Shown piece by piece: positions 43,668 to 51,859 of a stretch of 64,000 bases of DNA. Made by a program: the position numbers and the translations under genes. The stretch is taken from assembly GCF_014648495.1 (NCBI RefSeq), contig NZ_BMRF01000012.1, positions 1 through 64,000 of the forward strand, read 5' to 3'. The stretch comes from Actinomadura cremea (GTDB lineage Bacteria; Actinomycetota; Actinomycetes; Streptosporangiales; Streptosporangiaceae). The first letter of the stretch is position 1. Each line of letters starts with the position of its first letter. The notes under the pieces are model-generated. The model ran no database searches. It was given only the letters and a program-made list of their open reading frames with translations, and was not told the origin of the DNA.

Positions 43668-45254
43668 TCAGCGGGTCGCGCCGTCCGGGGCGCGGCGCAG
43701 CGACCGTCCGGGCAGCGCGCCGGTGCGGGCCCCGTCGTCGATGACGGCGGTGCCGCCGACGAACACGTACGGGACGCCGTCCGGACGGCTGCGGGGCTCG
43801 TCGAACGTGGCGGTGTCGCGGACGGTGTCCGGGTCGAACAGCACGAGGTCGGCGTGGTAGCCGGGACGGACGAGCCCGCGTTCGGCCAGCCCGAGCCGCC
43901 GGGCGGCGCGTCCGGTGAGGTGCGCGACGCACTCCTCCAGCGACAGGACGCCCAGCTCGCGGACGTAGTGGCCGAGGTAGCGGGGGAACGTGCCCCACGC
44001 GCGCGGGTGCGGCTTCGCGGCGGCGAGCAGACCGTCGGACCCGCCGGTGTGGCAGGGGTGCCGCATGATCGCCTGCACGTTCTCCTCGTGCCCGACGTGC
44101 TGCAGGATCGTCGTCGCGAGGTCGTCGGCGAGGAGCCGCTCGCAGTAGACGTCGAACGCCGCGCGCCCGGTCTCGGCGGCGAGGTCGGCGATGGTGCGCC
44201 CGATGACCCGCGGGTCCGGGGAGCCGGAGATCTCGATCGTCTCCCACTCGGACGGGACGCCGTGGCAGCCGTCGGAGCCCTCGACCTCCATCGCGTGCCG
44301 GATGCGGGCGCGTTCGGCGGGGTCGGTGAGCCGGGCGCGGAGCGCGTCCGGGCCGCCCGCCGACGCCCAGCTCGGCAGGAGCGCGGCGAGCGTGGTGGAA
44401 CCGGGGAGGTAGGGGTAGGTGTCGAGGCTGATGTCGCAGCCGCCGGCGACGGCGGCGTCGAGCAGGTCGAGCAGCTCCCGCGCGCGGCCCTTGTTGACGC
44501 CGAAGTTCATGGTGGCGTGGGCCAGGTGCAGGGAGCAGCCGGTGCGGCGCGACAGCTCGACCATCTCCGCGTACGCCTCCAGCGCGCCCGCCCCGTACGA
44601 GCGGTGGTGCGGGGCGTAGAAGCCGCCGAGGGACGCCACGACGCGGAGGAGCTCGGCGAGTTCGTCGCCGTCCGCGTACATGCCGGGCGTGTAGGTGAGG
44701 CCGCTGGACATCCCGACGGCCCCCTCGCGCATGCCGTCCGCGACCAGCTCGCGCTGCCGGTCGAGCTCGGCGGGCGTGGGCGCGCGGTCGTCCCAGCCCA
44801 TCGCCAGCATCCGGACGGCGCCCTGCGGGACGAGGTAGCAGGCGTTGACGGCGATGCCGCGGTCGAGCCGGTCGAGGTACTCGCCGACCGTGCGCCACGA
44901 CCAGTCGAAGCCGTCCGGGTCGCCGTTCCACCCGGCGATGGTGCGGCGGATCTGCGGGAGCGTCGTGTCGTCGGCGGGCGCGTACGACAGCCCGTCCTGC
45001 CCGAGGACCTCCAGCGTCACGCCCTGGCTCACCTTGGCGACGTGGTCGGGCTCGGTGAGCAGCGCCAGGTCGGAGTGGGCGTGCATGTCGATGAATCCGG
45101 GCGCGAGGACGAGCCCCGCGGCGTCGATCGCCGGCCCGGGGCCGGTGAGGCGGTCGCCGATCTCGGCGACGCGTCCGTCCGCGAGCCGGACGTCGGCGAC
45201 GCGTCCGGGCGCGCCGGTGCCGTCGACGACCGTCGCGCCCCTGACGAGCGTCAT
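43668..45254 (-). CDS. D-aminoacylase-family amidohydrolase (N-acyl-D-amino acid or N-acetyl-D-glucosaminate deacetylase)
   Basis: A 528-residue amidohydrolase that removes an acyl group from an amide. The metal motif is GFIDMHAHSDLALL (residue about 60), with further ligands in SLHLAHATMNFG and the catalytic Asp in HTGGSDGLL. In classical D-aminoacylases a bridging Cys lies in a GNCG motif; here the aligned place reads LGQDGLSYAP, with Cys absent. That marks a distinct subgroup, with a possible preference for N-acetyl-D-glucosaminate. It overlaps the deaminase gene by one base (TGATG), so the pair is coupled. Confidence 0.85.
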   Translation of the reverse strand: MTLVRGATVVDGTGAPGRVADVRLADGRVAEIGDRLTGPGPAIDAAGLVLAPGFIDMHAHSDLALLTEPDHVAKVSQGVTLEVLGQDGLSYAPADDTTLPQIRRTIAGWNGDPDGFDWSWRTVGEYLDRLDRGIAVNACYLVPQGAVRMLAMGWDDRAPTPAELDRQRELVADGMREGAVGMSSGLTYTPGMYADGDELAELLRVVASLGGFYAPHHRSYGAGALEAYAEMVELSRRTGCSLHLAHATMNFGVNKGRARELLDLLDAAVAGGCDISLDTYPYLPGSTTLAALLPSWASAGGPDALRARLTDPAERARIRHAMEVEGSDGCHGVPSEWETIEISGSPDPRVIGRTIADLAAETGRAAFDVYCERLLADDLATTILQHVGHEENVQAIMRHPCHTGGSDGLLAAAKPHPRAWGTFPRYLGHYVRELGVLSLEECVAHLTGRAARRLGLAERGLVRPGYHADLVLFDPDTVRDTATFDEPRSRPDGVPYVFVGGTAVIDDGARTGALPGRSLRRAPDGATR

Positions 45255-46519
45255 CAGAACCACGTCCGCACGAGGTCGACGACGCGCGGATGCTCGGCGT
45301 CGGCGTCGTCCACGACGGGGATCAGCGTCCACTTGTCGAACGCGGTGCAGGGGTGCGAGAGGCCGAGCCGGACGACGTCGCCGACCTCGACGGACGCGTC
45401 CCGCAGGAAGCCGTGCTGGTCGTTGACGGCCGTGACGCGCGCGCCGTCCACGGGCGCGGCGCCCTTGCCGCGGACGAGCTGCGGTTCGGGCAGGCCCTCG
45501 TCGAACGGGACGTCGCGCTTGCCGGCGTCGAGGAGCGCCAGCGCGGGCTCCGGCCGGGACACGACGCGCGCCCAGCCGTGCATCGCCGAGCGCAGCCGGG
45601 TGCCGGAGGCGGACGCGGCGCCGCGTGCGAAGGGCGAGATGCCCCGGTAGAAGCCGTCGTCGTGGATCACGTACGCGCCCGAGCGCAGGACCGTCCGTCC
45701 GGGGAGCGGGCCGAGAACCTCGACGACCTGGTCGAAGTACGCGCTGCCGCCCGCCGTCACGACCGGTTCGTCCGTCTCGTAGTCGAGGTCGCGGTGCAGG
45801 TCGGCGACGCGGCGCAGGTAGGCGTCGACGGCGGCGCGGCTCTCGCCGGACGCGTCGTGCGCGAACGCGCCCTCGTAGCCGCCCGCCCCCGCGAGCCGGA
45901 GGGTTGGGGCGCGGCGGACGGCCTCGGCGATCGCCCGCGCCTCGGCGTCGGCGCGGACGCCGGTGCGCCCGTGCGGGCCGCCCAGCTCGACGCACACGTC
46001 CACCGGACGGCTCGCGCGTGCGGCGCGCAGGGCCGCGTCCATCAGCTCGACCGTCCGGACCGAGTCGACCCACGACATGAACGCGAACGCGGGGTCGGCG
46101 TCGAGCCGGGCGGCGAGCCACGCGAGCCCGGCCGGGTCGACGAGCGCGTTCGCGAGCATCACCCGCCGGACGCCGAACGCGGCGGCCACCCGCACCTGCG
46201 GGAGGTTCGCGAGCGTGATGCCCCAGGCGCCCGCGTCGAGCTGCCGCCGCCACAGCGCCGGGGCCATCGTCGTCTTGCCGTGCGGGGCGAGGTCCACCCC
46301 GGCGCCGCGCGTCCAGGCGGCCATCGCGGCGATGTTGTGGTCGAGGGCGCCGGCGTCGAGGGTCAGCAGCGGCGTGCCGAACGCGTCGAGCGGGATCGGA
46401 TCCGCGCGGACGTCCGCGACCGACATGCCGTCCGCGGACGCGGGTATCGCCTTGAAGCGCCAGTCGAGCCGCTCGTCCCCGAGCGCGTCCACCGCCGCGC
46501 CGTCGATGCTTTCCGCCAT
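45254..46519 (-). CDS. Zinc/PLP fold-type III amino acid deaminase (D-serine dehydratase-like)
   Basis: A 421-residue enzyme with the alanine-racemase-like amino domain of the DSD1/D-threonine-aldolase group. The PLP lysine is in VDLAPHGKTTMAP (about residue 81), and the zinc site is in the C-terminal LGLSHPCTAFDKWTLIPV (His-x-Cys). These enzymes remove ammonia from D-serine, D-threonine or related 2-amino-3-hydroxy acids; D-glucosaminate has the same arrangement and would yield 2-keto-3-deoxygluconate. GGGAGG precedes the ATG. It leads the minus-strand arm of the divergent cluster. Confidence 0.87.
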   Translation of the reverse strand: MAESIDGAAVDALGDERLDWRFKAIPASADGMSVADVRADPIPLDAFGTPLLTLDAGALDHNIAAMAAWTRGAGVDLAPHGKTTMAPALWRRQLDAGAWGITLANLPQVRVAAAFGVRRVMLANALVDPAGLAWLAARLDADPAFAFMSWVDSVRTVELMDAALRAARASRPVDVCVELGGPHGRTGVRADAEARAIAEAVRRAPTLRLAGAGGYEGAFAHDASGESRAAVDAYLRRVADLHRDLDYETDEPVVTAGGSAYFDQVVEVLGPLPGRTVLRSGAYVIHDDGFYRGISPFARGAASASGTRLRSAMHGWARVVSRPEPALALLDAGKRDVPFDEGLPEPQLVRGKGAAPVDGARVTAVNDQHGFLRDASVEVGDVVRLGLSHPCTAFDKWTLIPVVDDADAEHPRVVDLVRTWF

Positions 46520-46535
46520 ACCCTGACCTCCCTTA

Positions 46536-46561
46536 TTGCACTGTATGCAACGTACATTGCA
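46536..46561. promoter_or_regulatory. Three alternating TTGCA/TGCAA half-sites, probable IclR operator
   Basis: TTGCA (46536-46540), TGCAA (46546-46550) and TTGCA (46557-46561) form two overlapping inverted repeats with 5- and 6-base spacers, one helical turn apart. The site lies in the 102-base gap between the divergent deaminase and kinase genes, where one IclR protein could control both arms. Confidence 0.7.
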
Positions 46562-46621
46562 TTATGTGCTGCAGTGGTTGTAACATCACCGCCCGGAGCC
46601 GGTCAACAGTGGAGAGGGCGG

Positions 46622-47644
46622 ATGGAAGGGACGCGGTCAGGGAATCCGGGGACGGCCGTCTGCGTGGGCGAGACGATGGCGGTCCTGCTCCCCGAGCGGC
46701 CCGGCCCGCTCGAGGACGTCCCGTCCTTCCGGCACTCCAGCGGCGGCGCGGAGGCCAACGTCGCGCGCGGGCTCGTCGCCCTCGGCGTGCCCGCCGCCTG
46801 GGCCGGCCGCGTCGGCGACGACGGCTTCGGCCGCCGCGTGCTGCGCGACCTCGCGGCCGGCGGCGTCGACGTCCGCGGCGCCTCGGTCGACCCCGAGCGC
46901 CCCACCGGCCTGTACGTCAAGGAGGCCGGACCGTCCGGCAGCGTCCTGCACTACTACAGGGACGGTTCGGCGGGCTCGGCGATCGGCCCCGGCATGCTCG
47001 GCGACCCGGTCACCGGGCCGCTGCTCGCGGGCGCGCGGCTCGTCCACCTGTCCGGGATCACCGCCGCGCTCTCGGACTCCGCGCTCGCCCTCACCCGCGC
47101 CCTCCTCGCCCGCCCCCGCGGCGACCGGCTGGTCAGCTTCGACCTGAACTGGCGGCCCGCGCTGTGGCGGCACCGCGACCCGGCCGTGCTGCGCCCCCTC
47201 CTCGACGCCGCCGACATCGTCATGCTCGGCGCCGACGAGGCGACCGCCGTCCTCGGCACCGCCGAACCGGACGCGCTGCGCGCGCTGCTGCCCGGACCGT
47301 CCGTCCTCGTGGTCAAGGACGACGCGCACCAGGCGACCGCCGTCACCCGCGACGGGACCGTCACCGAGCCCGCGCTGAACGTCGAGGTCGTCGAGCCGGT
47401 CGGCGCGGGGGACGCCTTCGCCGCCGGATACCTGGCCGGTACGCTGCGCGGGTACGGCCCGCGGCGCCGCCTGCGGCTCGGCCACCTCGCCGCCGCCGCC
47501 ACGCTCGTCGTACCCGGCGACCACGGGCCCCCGCCCCCGCCGGACCCGGTGGAGGCCCTCCTGTCCGCGTCGCCCGACGCGTGGGCGGGCACCACCGTCA
47601 GCGCCTCGGGCATCACCAGCCCGGTGGAGGAGACGACGTCATGA
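46622..47644 (+). CDS. PfkB-family sugar kinase, 2-keto-3-deoxygluconate kinase-like
   Basis: A 340-residue ribokinase-fold enzyme. The amino-terminal signature is SSGGAEANVARGLVALG, the middle has VSFDLNWRPALW, as in KDG kinases, and the C-terminal signature VEPVGAGDAFAAGYLAG contains the catalytic Asp and anion hole. KDG kinase converts 2-keto-3-deoxygluconate to KDPG for the Entner-Doudoroff pathway. ATG 46622 follows GGAGAGGG. It is first of three coupled genes (kinase, IclR, RidA; ATGA overlaps) divergent from the deaminase-deacylase-transporter arm. Confidence 0.88.
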   Translation: MEGTRSGNPGTAVCVGETMAVLLPERPGPLEDVPSFRHSSGGAEANVARGLVALGVPAAWAGRVGDDGFGRRVLRDLAAGGVDVRGASVDPERPTGLYVKEAGPSGSVLHYYRDGSAGSAIGPGMLGDPVTGPLLAGARLVHLSGITAALSDSALALTRALLARPRGDRLVSFDLNWRPALWRHRDPAVLRPLLDAADIVMLGADEATAVLGTAEPDALRALLPGPSVLVVKDDAHQATAVTRDGTVTEPALNVEVVEPVGAGDAFAAGYLAGTLRGYGPRRRLRLGHLAAAATLVVPGDHGPPPPPDPVEALLSASPDAWAGTTVSASGITSPVEETTS

Positions 47645-48396
47645 GCCAGAGCCTCGCGCGCGCGCTCGGCATTCTGATCGAACTAGGCGAGGGCCCCCGC
47701 AACCTGGACGAGCTAGCCGCGACGGCGGGCGTCCACAAGACGACCGTCCTCCGGCTCCTGCGGACGCTCGAAGAGGAACGGTTCGTCCACCGCGACGGCG
47801 ACCACCGCTTCCACCTCGGCTCCCGCATGTTCGCGCTCGCCCGCGCGTCCCTCGAACAGCACGGCATCCGCGACGTCGCCGCCCCCCACCTCGCGAAGCT
47901 CAACGAGACCACCGGGCAGACGATCCACCTCGGCGTCCTCGAAGGCGACGACGTCATCTACCTCGCCAAGTACGACTCCCGGCACGCGATCCGCATGTAC
48001 TCGCGGGTGGGCCTGCCGATGCCGCTGCACGCCACCGCGATCGCGAAGGTCCTGCTCGCCGACCTCCCGGCGGCGCGCCGCCGCCGCATCGCCGAGGACA
48101 TCGAGTACACCCCGTTCACCGAGCACACGATCACCGGTCCCCGCGAGCTGCTCGCCGAACTCGACCGCGTCGCCGACCAGGGCCACGCGATGGACGACGC
48201 CGAGCACGAGACGTTCATCCGCTGCGTCGGTGCGCCCGTCCGCGACGCGTCCGGCCGCGTCGTCGCCGCCGTCTCGGTCTCGGTGCCGGAGGTCGTCCTC
48301 GACCGCGACGCGGTCATCGGGCTGCTCCCCGACCTCCTCGCCACCGCCGACGCCATCTCCGCCGACTACGGATACACGGAAGGAAACCCGGAATGA
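47641..48396 (+). CDS. IclR-family regulator
   Basis: A 251-residue regulator. The amino-terminal winged helix is SLARALGILIELGEG..LAATAGVHKTTVLRLLRTLEEE, and the effector-binding GAF-like domain includes GQTIHLGVLEGDDVIYLAKYDSRHAIRM, LPMPLHATAIAKVLLADL and DDAEHETFIRCVGAPVRDASGRVVAAVSVSVP. It overlaps the kinase and ridA genes by ATGA on each side. The closest operator candidate is the TTGCA/TGCAA array at 46536. Sugar-acid or keto-acid effectors are common in this family. Confidence 0.9.
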   Translation: MSQSLARALGILIELGEGPRNLDELAATAGVHKTTVLRLLRTLEEERFVHRDGDHRFHLGSRMFALARASLEQHGIRDVAAPHLAKLNETTGQTIHLGVLEGDDVIYLAKYDSRHAIRMYSRVGLPMPLHATAIAKVLLADLPAARRRRIAEDIEYTPFTEHTITGPRELLAELDRVADQGHAMDDAEHETFIRCVGAPVRDASGRVVAAVSVSVPEVVLDRDAVIGLLPDLLATADAISADYGYTEGNPE

Positions 48397-48797
48397 GCGA
48401 CAAGACGCAGATCAGCACGAAGGGCGCCCCGGCCGCCGCCTGGGCGTTCTCCCAGGGCGTCCGCAAGGGCCCGATGCTCCAGGTCTCCGGACAGGGCCCG
48501 CAGGACCCCGAGACCGGCGAGTACGTCCACGCGGGCGACGTGAAGGCGCAGACCACCCGCGTCCTGGAGAACCTCAAGGCGATCCTCGACGCCGGCGGGG
48601 CGAGCGTCGAGGACGTCCTGATGTTCCGCGTCTACCTCTCGACCCGCGACGACTTCGCCGCGATGAACGAGGCCTACGGCGCGTTCGTCGAGGCGAACTG
48701 CCCGAGCGGCGTCCTGCCCTGCCGCACCACGGTCGCGGTCGAACTGCCGCACCCGTCCATGCTCGTGGAGATCGACGCCCTCGCCTGCGTCGGCTAG
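48393..48797 (+). CDS. RidA-family enamine/imine deaminase
   Basis: A 134-residue Rid-family protein (KGPMLQVSGQGPQDPETGEYV, LENLKAILDAGGASVEDVLMFRVYLSTRDDFAAMNEAY, and the conserved PCRTTVAVELPHPSMLVEIDALA with the substrate Arg). RidA hydrolyses enamine/imine products of PLP amino acid dehydratases to keto acids, which is what the deaminase at 45254 would release. Its TAG stop shares CTAG with the converging permease gene stop. Confidence 0.92.
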   Translation: MSDKTQISTKGAPAAAWAFSQGVRKGPMLQVSGQGPQDPETGEYVHAGDVKAQTTRVLENLKAILDAGGASVEDVLMFRVYLSTRDDFAAMNEAYGAFVEANCPSGVLPCRTTVAVELPHPSMLVEIDALACVG

Positions 48798-49537
48798 CGG
48801 CGCAGGCGGCCGGTGGCGACCAGCTCCAGTGTGATCAGCACCGCGATCGCCTCGACGGCCAGCAGGCCGATGAGGACGAGGAGCTGGATCGCCCCGGCCT
48901 CGATCGGGTCCGCCCCGCCCAGCAGCACGCCGACGAACGCGCCCGGCAGCGTGACCAGGCCGACCGTCCGCGTCTGGTCCAGGACCGGGAACAGCGCGAG
49001 CGCCGCCGCCGACCGGCACACCTCCAGCGCCGCGTCCCGAGGAGGCAGCCCCAGCGCGAGCCCGCCCTCGTACTCGCCGCGCCGCGTCTCCAGCTCGTCC
49101 AGCGCGCGCCGCCCGGTCAGCCCGGTCGAGGTCATCGCGCCGCCGATCATGATCCCGGCGATCGGCAGCACCGCCACCGGACGGGCCGGGACCACGCCCG
49201 ACCCGACGAGCAGCCCCAGCACCGGCGCGACCCCGGCGACGATCGGCGCCGCCGTCCACCATCCGGGCCCGCGCGACCGCCCGGTGATCCGGTGCCCGGC
49301 CGTCGCGACCGCGACCGCCACCATCCCGAGGACGAACAGCGACGTCCAGCCCGCGCTCTCCAGCACCACCGCGATCAGCAGCGACACCGCCGCGAGCTGC
49401 ACCACCGCCCGCACCGCCGCGACCACCACGTCCCGTCCGACGCCGAGCCCGCCGAACCGCGCCAGCAGCCCCGCCGCCGCCGCGAGCCCCACCAGCACCA
49501 GCCCCAGGACCGGCCCGATCTCCGGTGCCGAGTTCAT
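48794..49537 (-). CDS. FetB-like ABC transporter permease (UPF0014)
   Basis: A 247-residue membrane protein of the FetB/YbbM family, in Escherichia coli part of an iron exporter with ATPase FetA. The family core is IVAGVAPVLGLLVGSG, PIAGIMIGGAMTSTGLTGRRALDELETRRGEYEGGLALGLPPRDAA and LVTLPGAFVGVLLGGADP. About seven hydrophobic segments are visible. No FetA-like ATPase is in the window, so a partner must be encoded elsewhere, or the gene functions alone. The convergent ridA stop overlaps its stop. Confidence 0.87.
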   Translation of the reverse strand: MNSAPEIGPVLGLVLVGLAAAAGLLARFGGLGVGRDVVVAAVRAVVQLAAVSLLIAVVLESAGWTSLFVLGMVAVAVATAGHRITGRSRGPGWWTAAPIVAGVAPVLGLLVGSGVVPARPVAVLPIAGIMIGGAMTSTGLTGRRALDELETRRGEYEGGLALGLPPRDAALEVCRSAAALALFPVLDQTRTVGLVTLPGAFVGVLLGGADPIEAGAIQLLVLIGLLAVEAIAVLITLELVATGRLRR

Positions 49538-49604
49538 CCCCCCATCTTTCCCTTTCGCGGCGAATGTGATCACGACGGGCCCGTGCGCCGATACCGTTGT
49601 AGGC

Positions 49605-50426
49605 GTGGTGGACGACGAGACGACCGGGACGTCCCGCCGTCGGGCCCTCTGGCTGTTCGGGGTCGTCGCGGGGCTCGCCCTCGCGGCCGACGAGGTGCGC
49701 GCCCCGAACGGATACCGGACGGCGAAGGCGGAGATCGTCCCGGCTACCCCGGCCGTGGATCCGACCCCGGCGCCGCACCCGACGCTGCGCCCCGCGAGCT
49801 GGACGCCCGGACGGCTGACCGCGCTCGAGGAGCCCGTCCGCGAGCTGACCCGGCTCTCCCCGCCCCCGCCCGCGAAGACGATCGCCCTCACCATCGACGA
49901 CGGCCCCCACCCCGAGTGGACCCCGAAGACGCTCGACCTCCTCGCCGAACACGACGTCCGCGCGACGTTCTTCATCATCGGCGAGCAGGTGCGGGAGCAC
50001 CGGGCGCTGACCCGGCGCATCGCCGACGCGGGCCACCAGATCTGCAACCACACGATGCACCACCCGCTGAGCCTCGCGGGCATGTCGACGAAGGGGGTCC
50101 GCGCGGAGGTCGCCGAGGCGCACGACCGCATCGCCGACGCCACGGGCGTCCTGCCCGGCTTCTTCCGCGCCCCGGGCGGCAACTGGTCCGAGCGGGTCAT
50201 GGACGTGATCGCCGAGTACGGGATGCTGCCCATCGACTGGTCGATCGACCCGCGCGACTGGGCCCGCCCCGGCGCCGGCCGCGTCCGCGCCCGCCTGCTG
50301 GAGGCGCGCGACGGCGACATCCTGCTGTGCCACGACGGCGGCGGCGACCGCTCGCAGACGGTCAAGGCCCTGCGCAAGGCCGTCCCCGAACTCAAGAAGC
50401 GCGGCCTGACCTTCGCGACCCTCTGA
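49605..50426 (+). CDS. Exported polysaccharide deacetylase (CE4/NodB domain)
   Basis: A 273-residue exported protein. The start has a twin-arginine-like signal (SRRRALWLFGVVAGLALAA). The NodB domain has motif 1 TIDDGPHP (catalytic Asp), motif 2 HTMHHP (metal His), motif 3 RAPGGNWS, motif 4 DWSIDPRDW and motif 5 ILLCHDGGG, all complete. Such enzymes de-N-acetylate peptidoglycan or chitin-type polymers at the cell surface. Start: GTG at 49605, with a second GTG at 49608; no ribosome site, so possibly leaderless. It is divergent from the FetB-like permease, 67 bases away. Confidence 0.88.
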   Translation: MVDDETTGTSRRRALWLFGVVAGLALAADEVRAPNGYRTAKAEIVPATPAVDPTPAPHPTLRPASWTPGRLTALEEPVRELTRLSPPPPAKTIALTIDDGPHPEWTPKTLDLLAEHDVRATFFIIGEQVREHRALTRRIADAGHQICNHTMHHPLSLAGMSTKGVRAEVAEAHDRIADATGVLPGFFRAPGGNWSERVMDVIAEYGMLPIDWSIDPRDWARPGAGRVRARLLEARDGDILLCHDGGGDRSQTVKALRKAVPELKKRGLTFATL

Positions 50427-50435
50427 CCCCCAGGG

Positions 50436-50453
50436 GGTGTACCTGGGTACACC
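50436..50453. promoter_or_regulatory. Perfect palindrome upstream of the two-component operon
   Basis: GGTGTACC-TG-GGTACACC has exact 8-base arms, 90 bases before the histidine kinase start and 10 bases after the deacetylase stop. It is a likely response-regulator operator, though a mild terminator function for the deacetylase gene cannot be ruled out. Confidence 0.6.
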
Positions 50454-50542
50454 ACTGGTTCGGGTTCCGGGCACACTGTGCCGTGGGGGCATCCGTCGGA
50501 GACTTGACTCGGCGACGATGACCGAGGCAGACGGAGGAACCG

Positions 50543-51859
50543 GTGGACGGTCAAGTGGTGCAGGAGAGCCGGTGGCAGGCCCACGGGCGGGCCCCGTGGC
50601 GGGGGTTCAGGCTGGGGCTGCTGAGCTTCCCCGCGATGTGCGTCGGGGCGTGGTTCATCACCGTGTGCTCGATGATCACGGGGCTGCTGGGCGTGCTGCT
50701 GTTCCCGTCCGCGTCGAACCTGATGCGGGCGATGACGGACGTGTACCGGCGGCTCGTCGCGCGGTGGACGGGCGTGAGCATCGAGCGTCCGTACCTGCCC
50801 GACCCCGAGATCACCGAGGCCGGGTTCCTTGGACGGTTCCGGCTGTTCATGGCCCGGTGGCAGGACCCCGCGACCTGGCGCGACTACCTGTGGCTCCTCG
50901 CCGACCCGATCGTCGTGTTCTTCACGGCGGCGCTGCCCGGCTGGCTGATCCTGTACGGAACCTGGGGGTACCTCCTCGCCGGGTTCGCCGGTGACGAGAT
51001 CGTGCAGGCCGGCGGCAACGACTGGTACGGGTTCGTCCACGTCACGTCCGGATACGGGACGGACGCGGGCGCCCGCGCGACGACGGTCGGCCTCGCGACG
51101 GTGTTCATCGTCGCCGGGTTCGCCGTCGCGCCGCGGATGCTCGCCGTGTACGGGCGGTGGGGACGGACGCTGCTCGGGCCGACGGAGAAGTCGCGGCTGG
51201 CGCTGCGGGTCCGGCACCTGACCGAGACGCGCTCGGACGCCGTGGACGCGTCGGCGGCGGAGCTGCGGCGGATCGAGCGGGACCTGCACGACGGGGCGCA
51301 GGCGCGGCTCGTCGCGATGGGGATGACCCTCGGCGCGATCGAGCACCTCCTCGACAAGGACCCGGAGAAGGCGCGGCTCCTGCTGACGCAGACCCGCGAG
51401 TCGTCCGCGAAGGCCCTGCACGAGCTGCGCGACCTGGTCCGCGGCATCCACCCGCCCGTCCTGGCCGACCGCGGCCTCGGCGACGCGGTCAAGGCCCTCG
51501 CCCTCGACCACCCGATGCGGGCCGAGGTCACCGTGGACCTGCCCGCCCGGCCCCAGCCGCCGGTGGAGTCCGCCGCGTACTTCGCCGTGTCGGAGATCTT
51601 CACGAACGCCGCGAAGCACTCCGGCGGGACCCGGATGTGGGTCGACGTCCGGCACGAGCACGGGATGCTGCGGATCTCGGTCACCGACGACGGGCGCGGC
51701 GGCGCGACCCTCGCGAACGGAACCGGCCTGCGCGGCATCGAGCGCCGGATCGGTACATTCGACGGGGTGCTCGCCCTCAACTCCCCCGTGGGCGGTCCGA
51801 CGATCGTGACCCTGGAGCTGCCGTGCGCGTTGTCCTCGCCGAAGACCTCGCACTCCTGA
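50543..51859 (+). CDS. NarL/DesK-type sensor histidine kinase
   Basis: A 438-residue membrane kinase. Hydrophobic segments lie at about residues 24-52, 112-140 and 180-200, with an exterior loop (NDWYGFVHVTSGYGTD) between the last two. The HisKA_3 dimerisation box RIERDLHDGAQARLVAMGMTLG contains the phospho-His, and the ATPase domain has SEIFTNAAKHSG (N box) and DDGRGGATLANGTGLRGIERRI (G boxes). The first part is a Pfam-sensor-type membrane domain. The GTG start follows GGAGGAA. It overlaps the response regulator by 37 bases. Confidence 0.93.
   Translation: MDGQVVQESRWQAHGRAPWRGFRLGLLSFPAMCVGAWFITVCSMITGLLGVLLFPSASNLMRAMTDVYRRLVARWTGVSIERPYLPDPEITEAGFLGRFRLFMARWQDPATWRDYLWLLADPIVVFFTAALPGWLILYGTWGYLLAGFAGDEIVQAGGNDWYGFVHVTSGYGTDAGARATTVGLATVFIVAGFAVAPRMLAVYGRWGRTLLGPTEKSRLALRVRHLTETRSDAVDASAAELRRIERDLHDGAQARLVAMGMTLGAIEHLLDKDPEKARLLLTQTRESSAKALHELRDLVRGIHPPVLADRGLGDAVKALALDHPMRAEVTVDLPARPQPPVESAAYFAVSEIFTNAAKHSGGTRMWVDVRHEHGMLRISVTDDGRGGATLANGTGLRGIERRIGTFDGVLALNSPVGGPTIVTLELPCALSSPKTSHS

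Noticed and set aside
41247-45650. Plus-strand open frame of 1467 codons
   Set aside because: It runs antisense or out of frame through the LuxR, GntP and deacylase genes, is low complexity (Arg, Gly, Asp, Ala) and has no family motif; long false frames are normal at this GC content.
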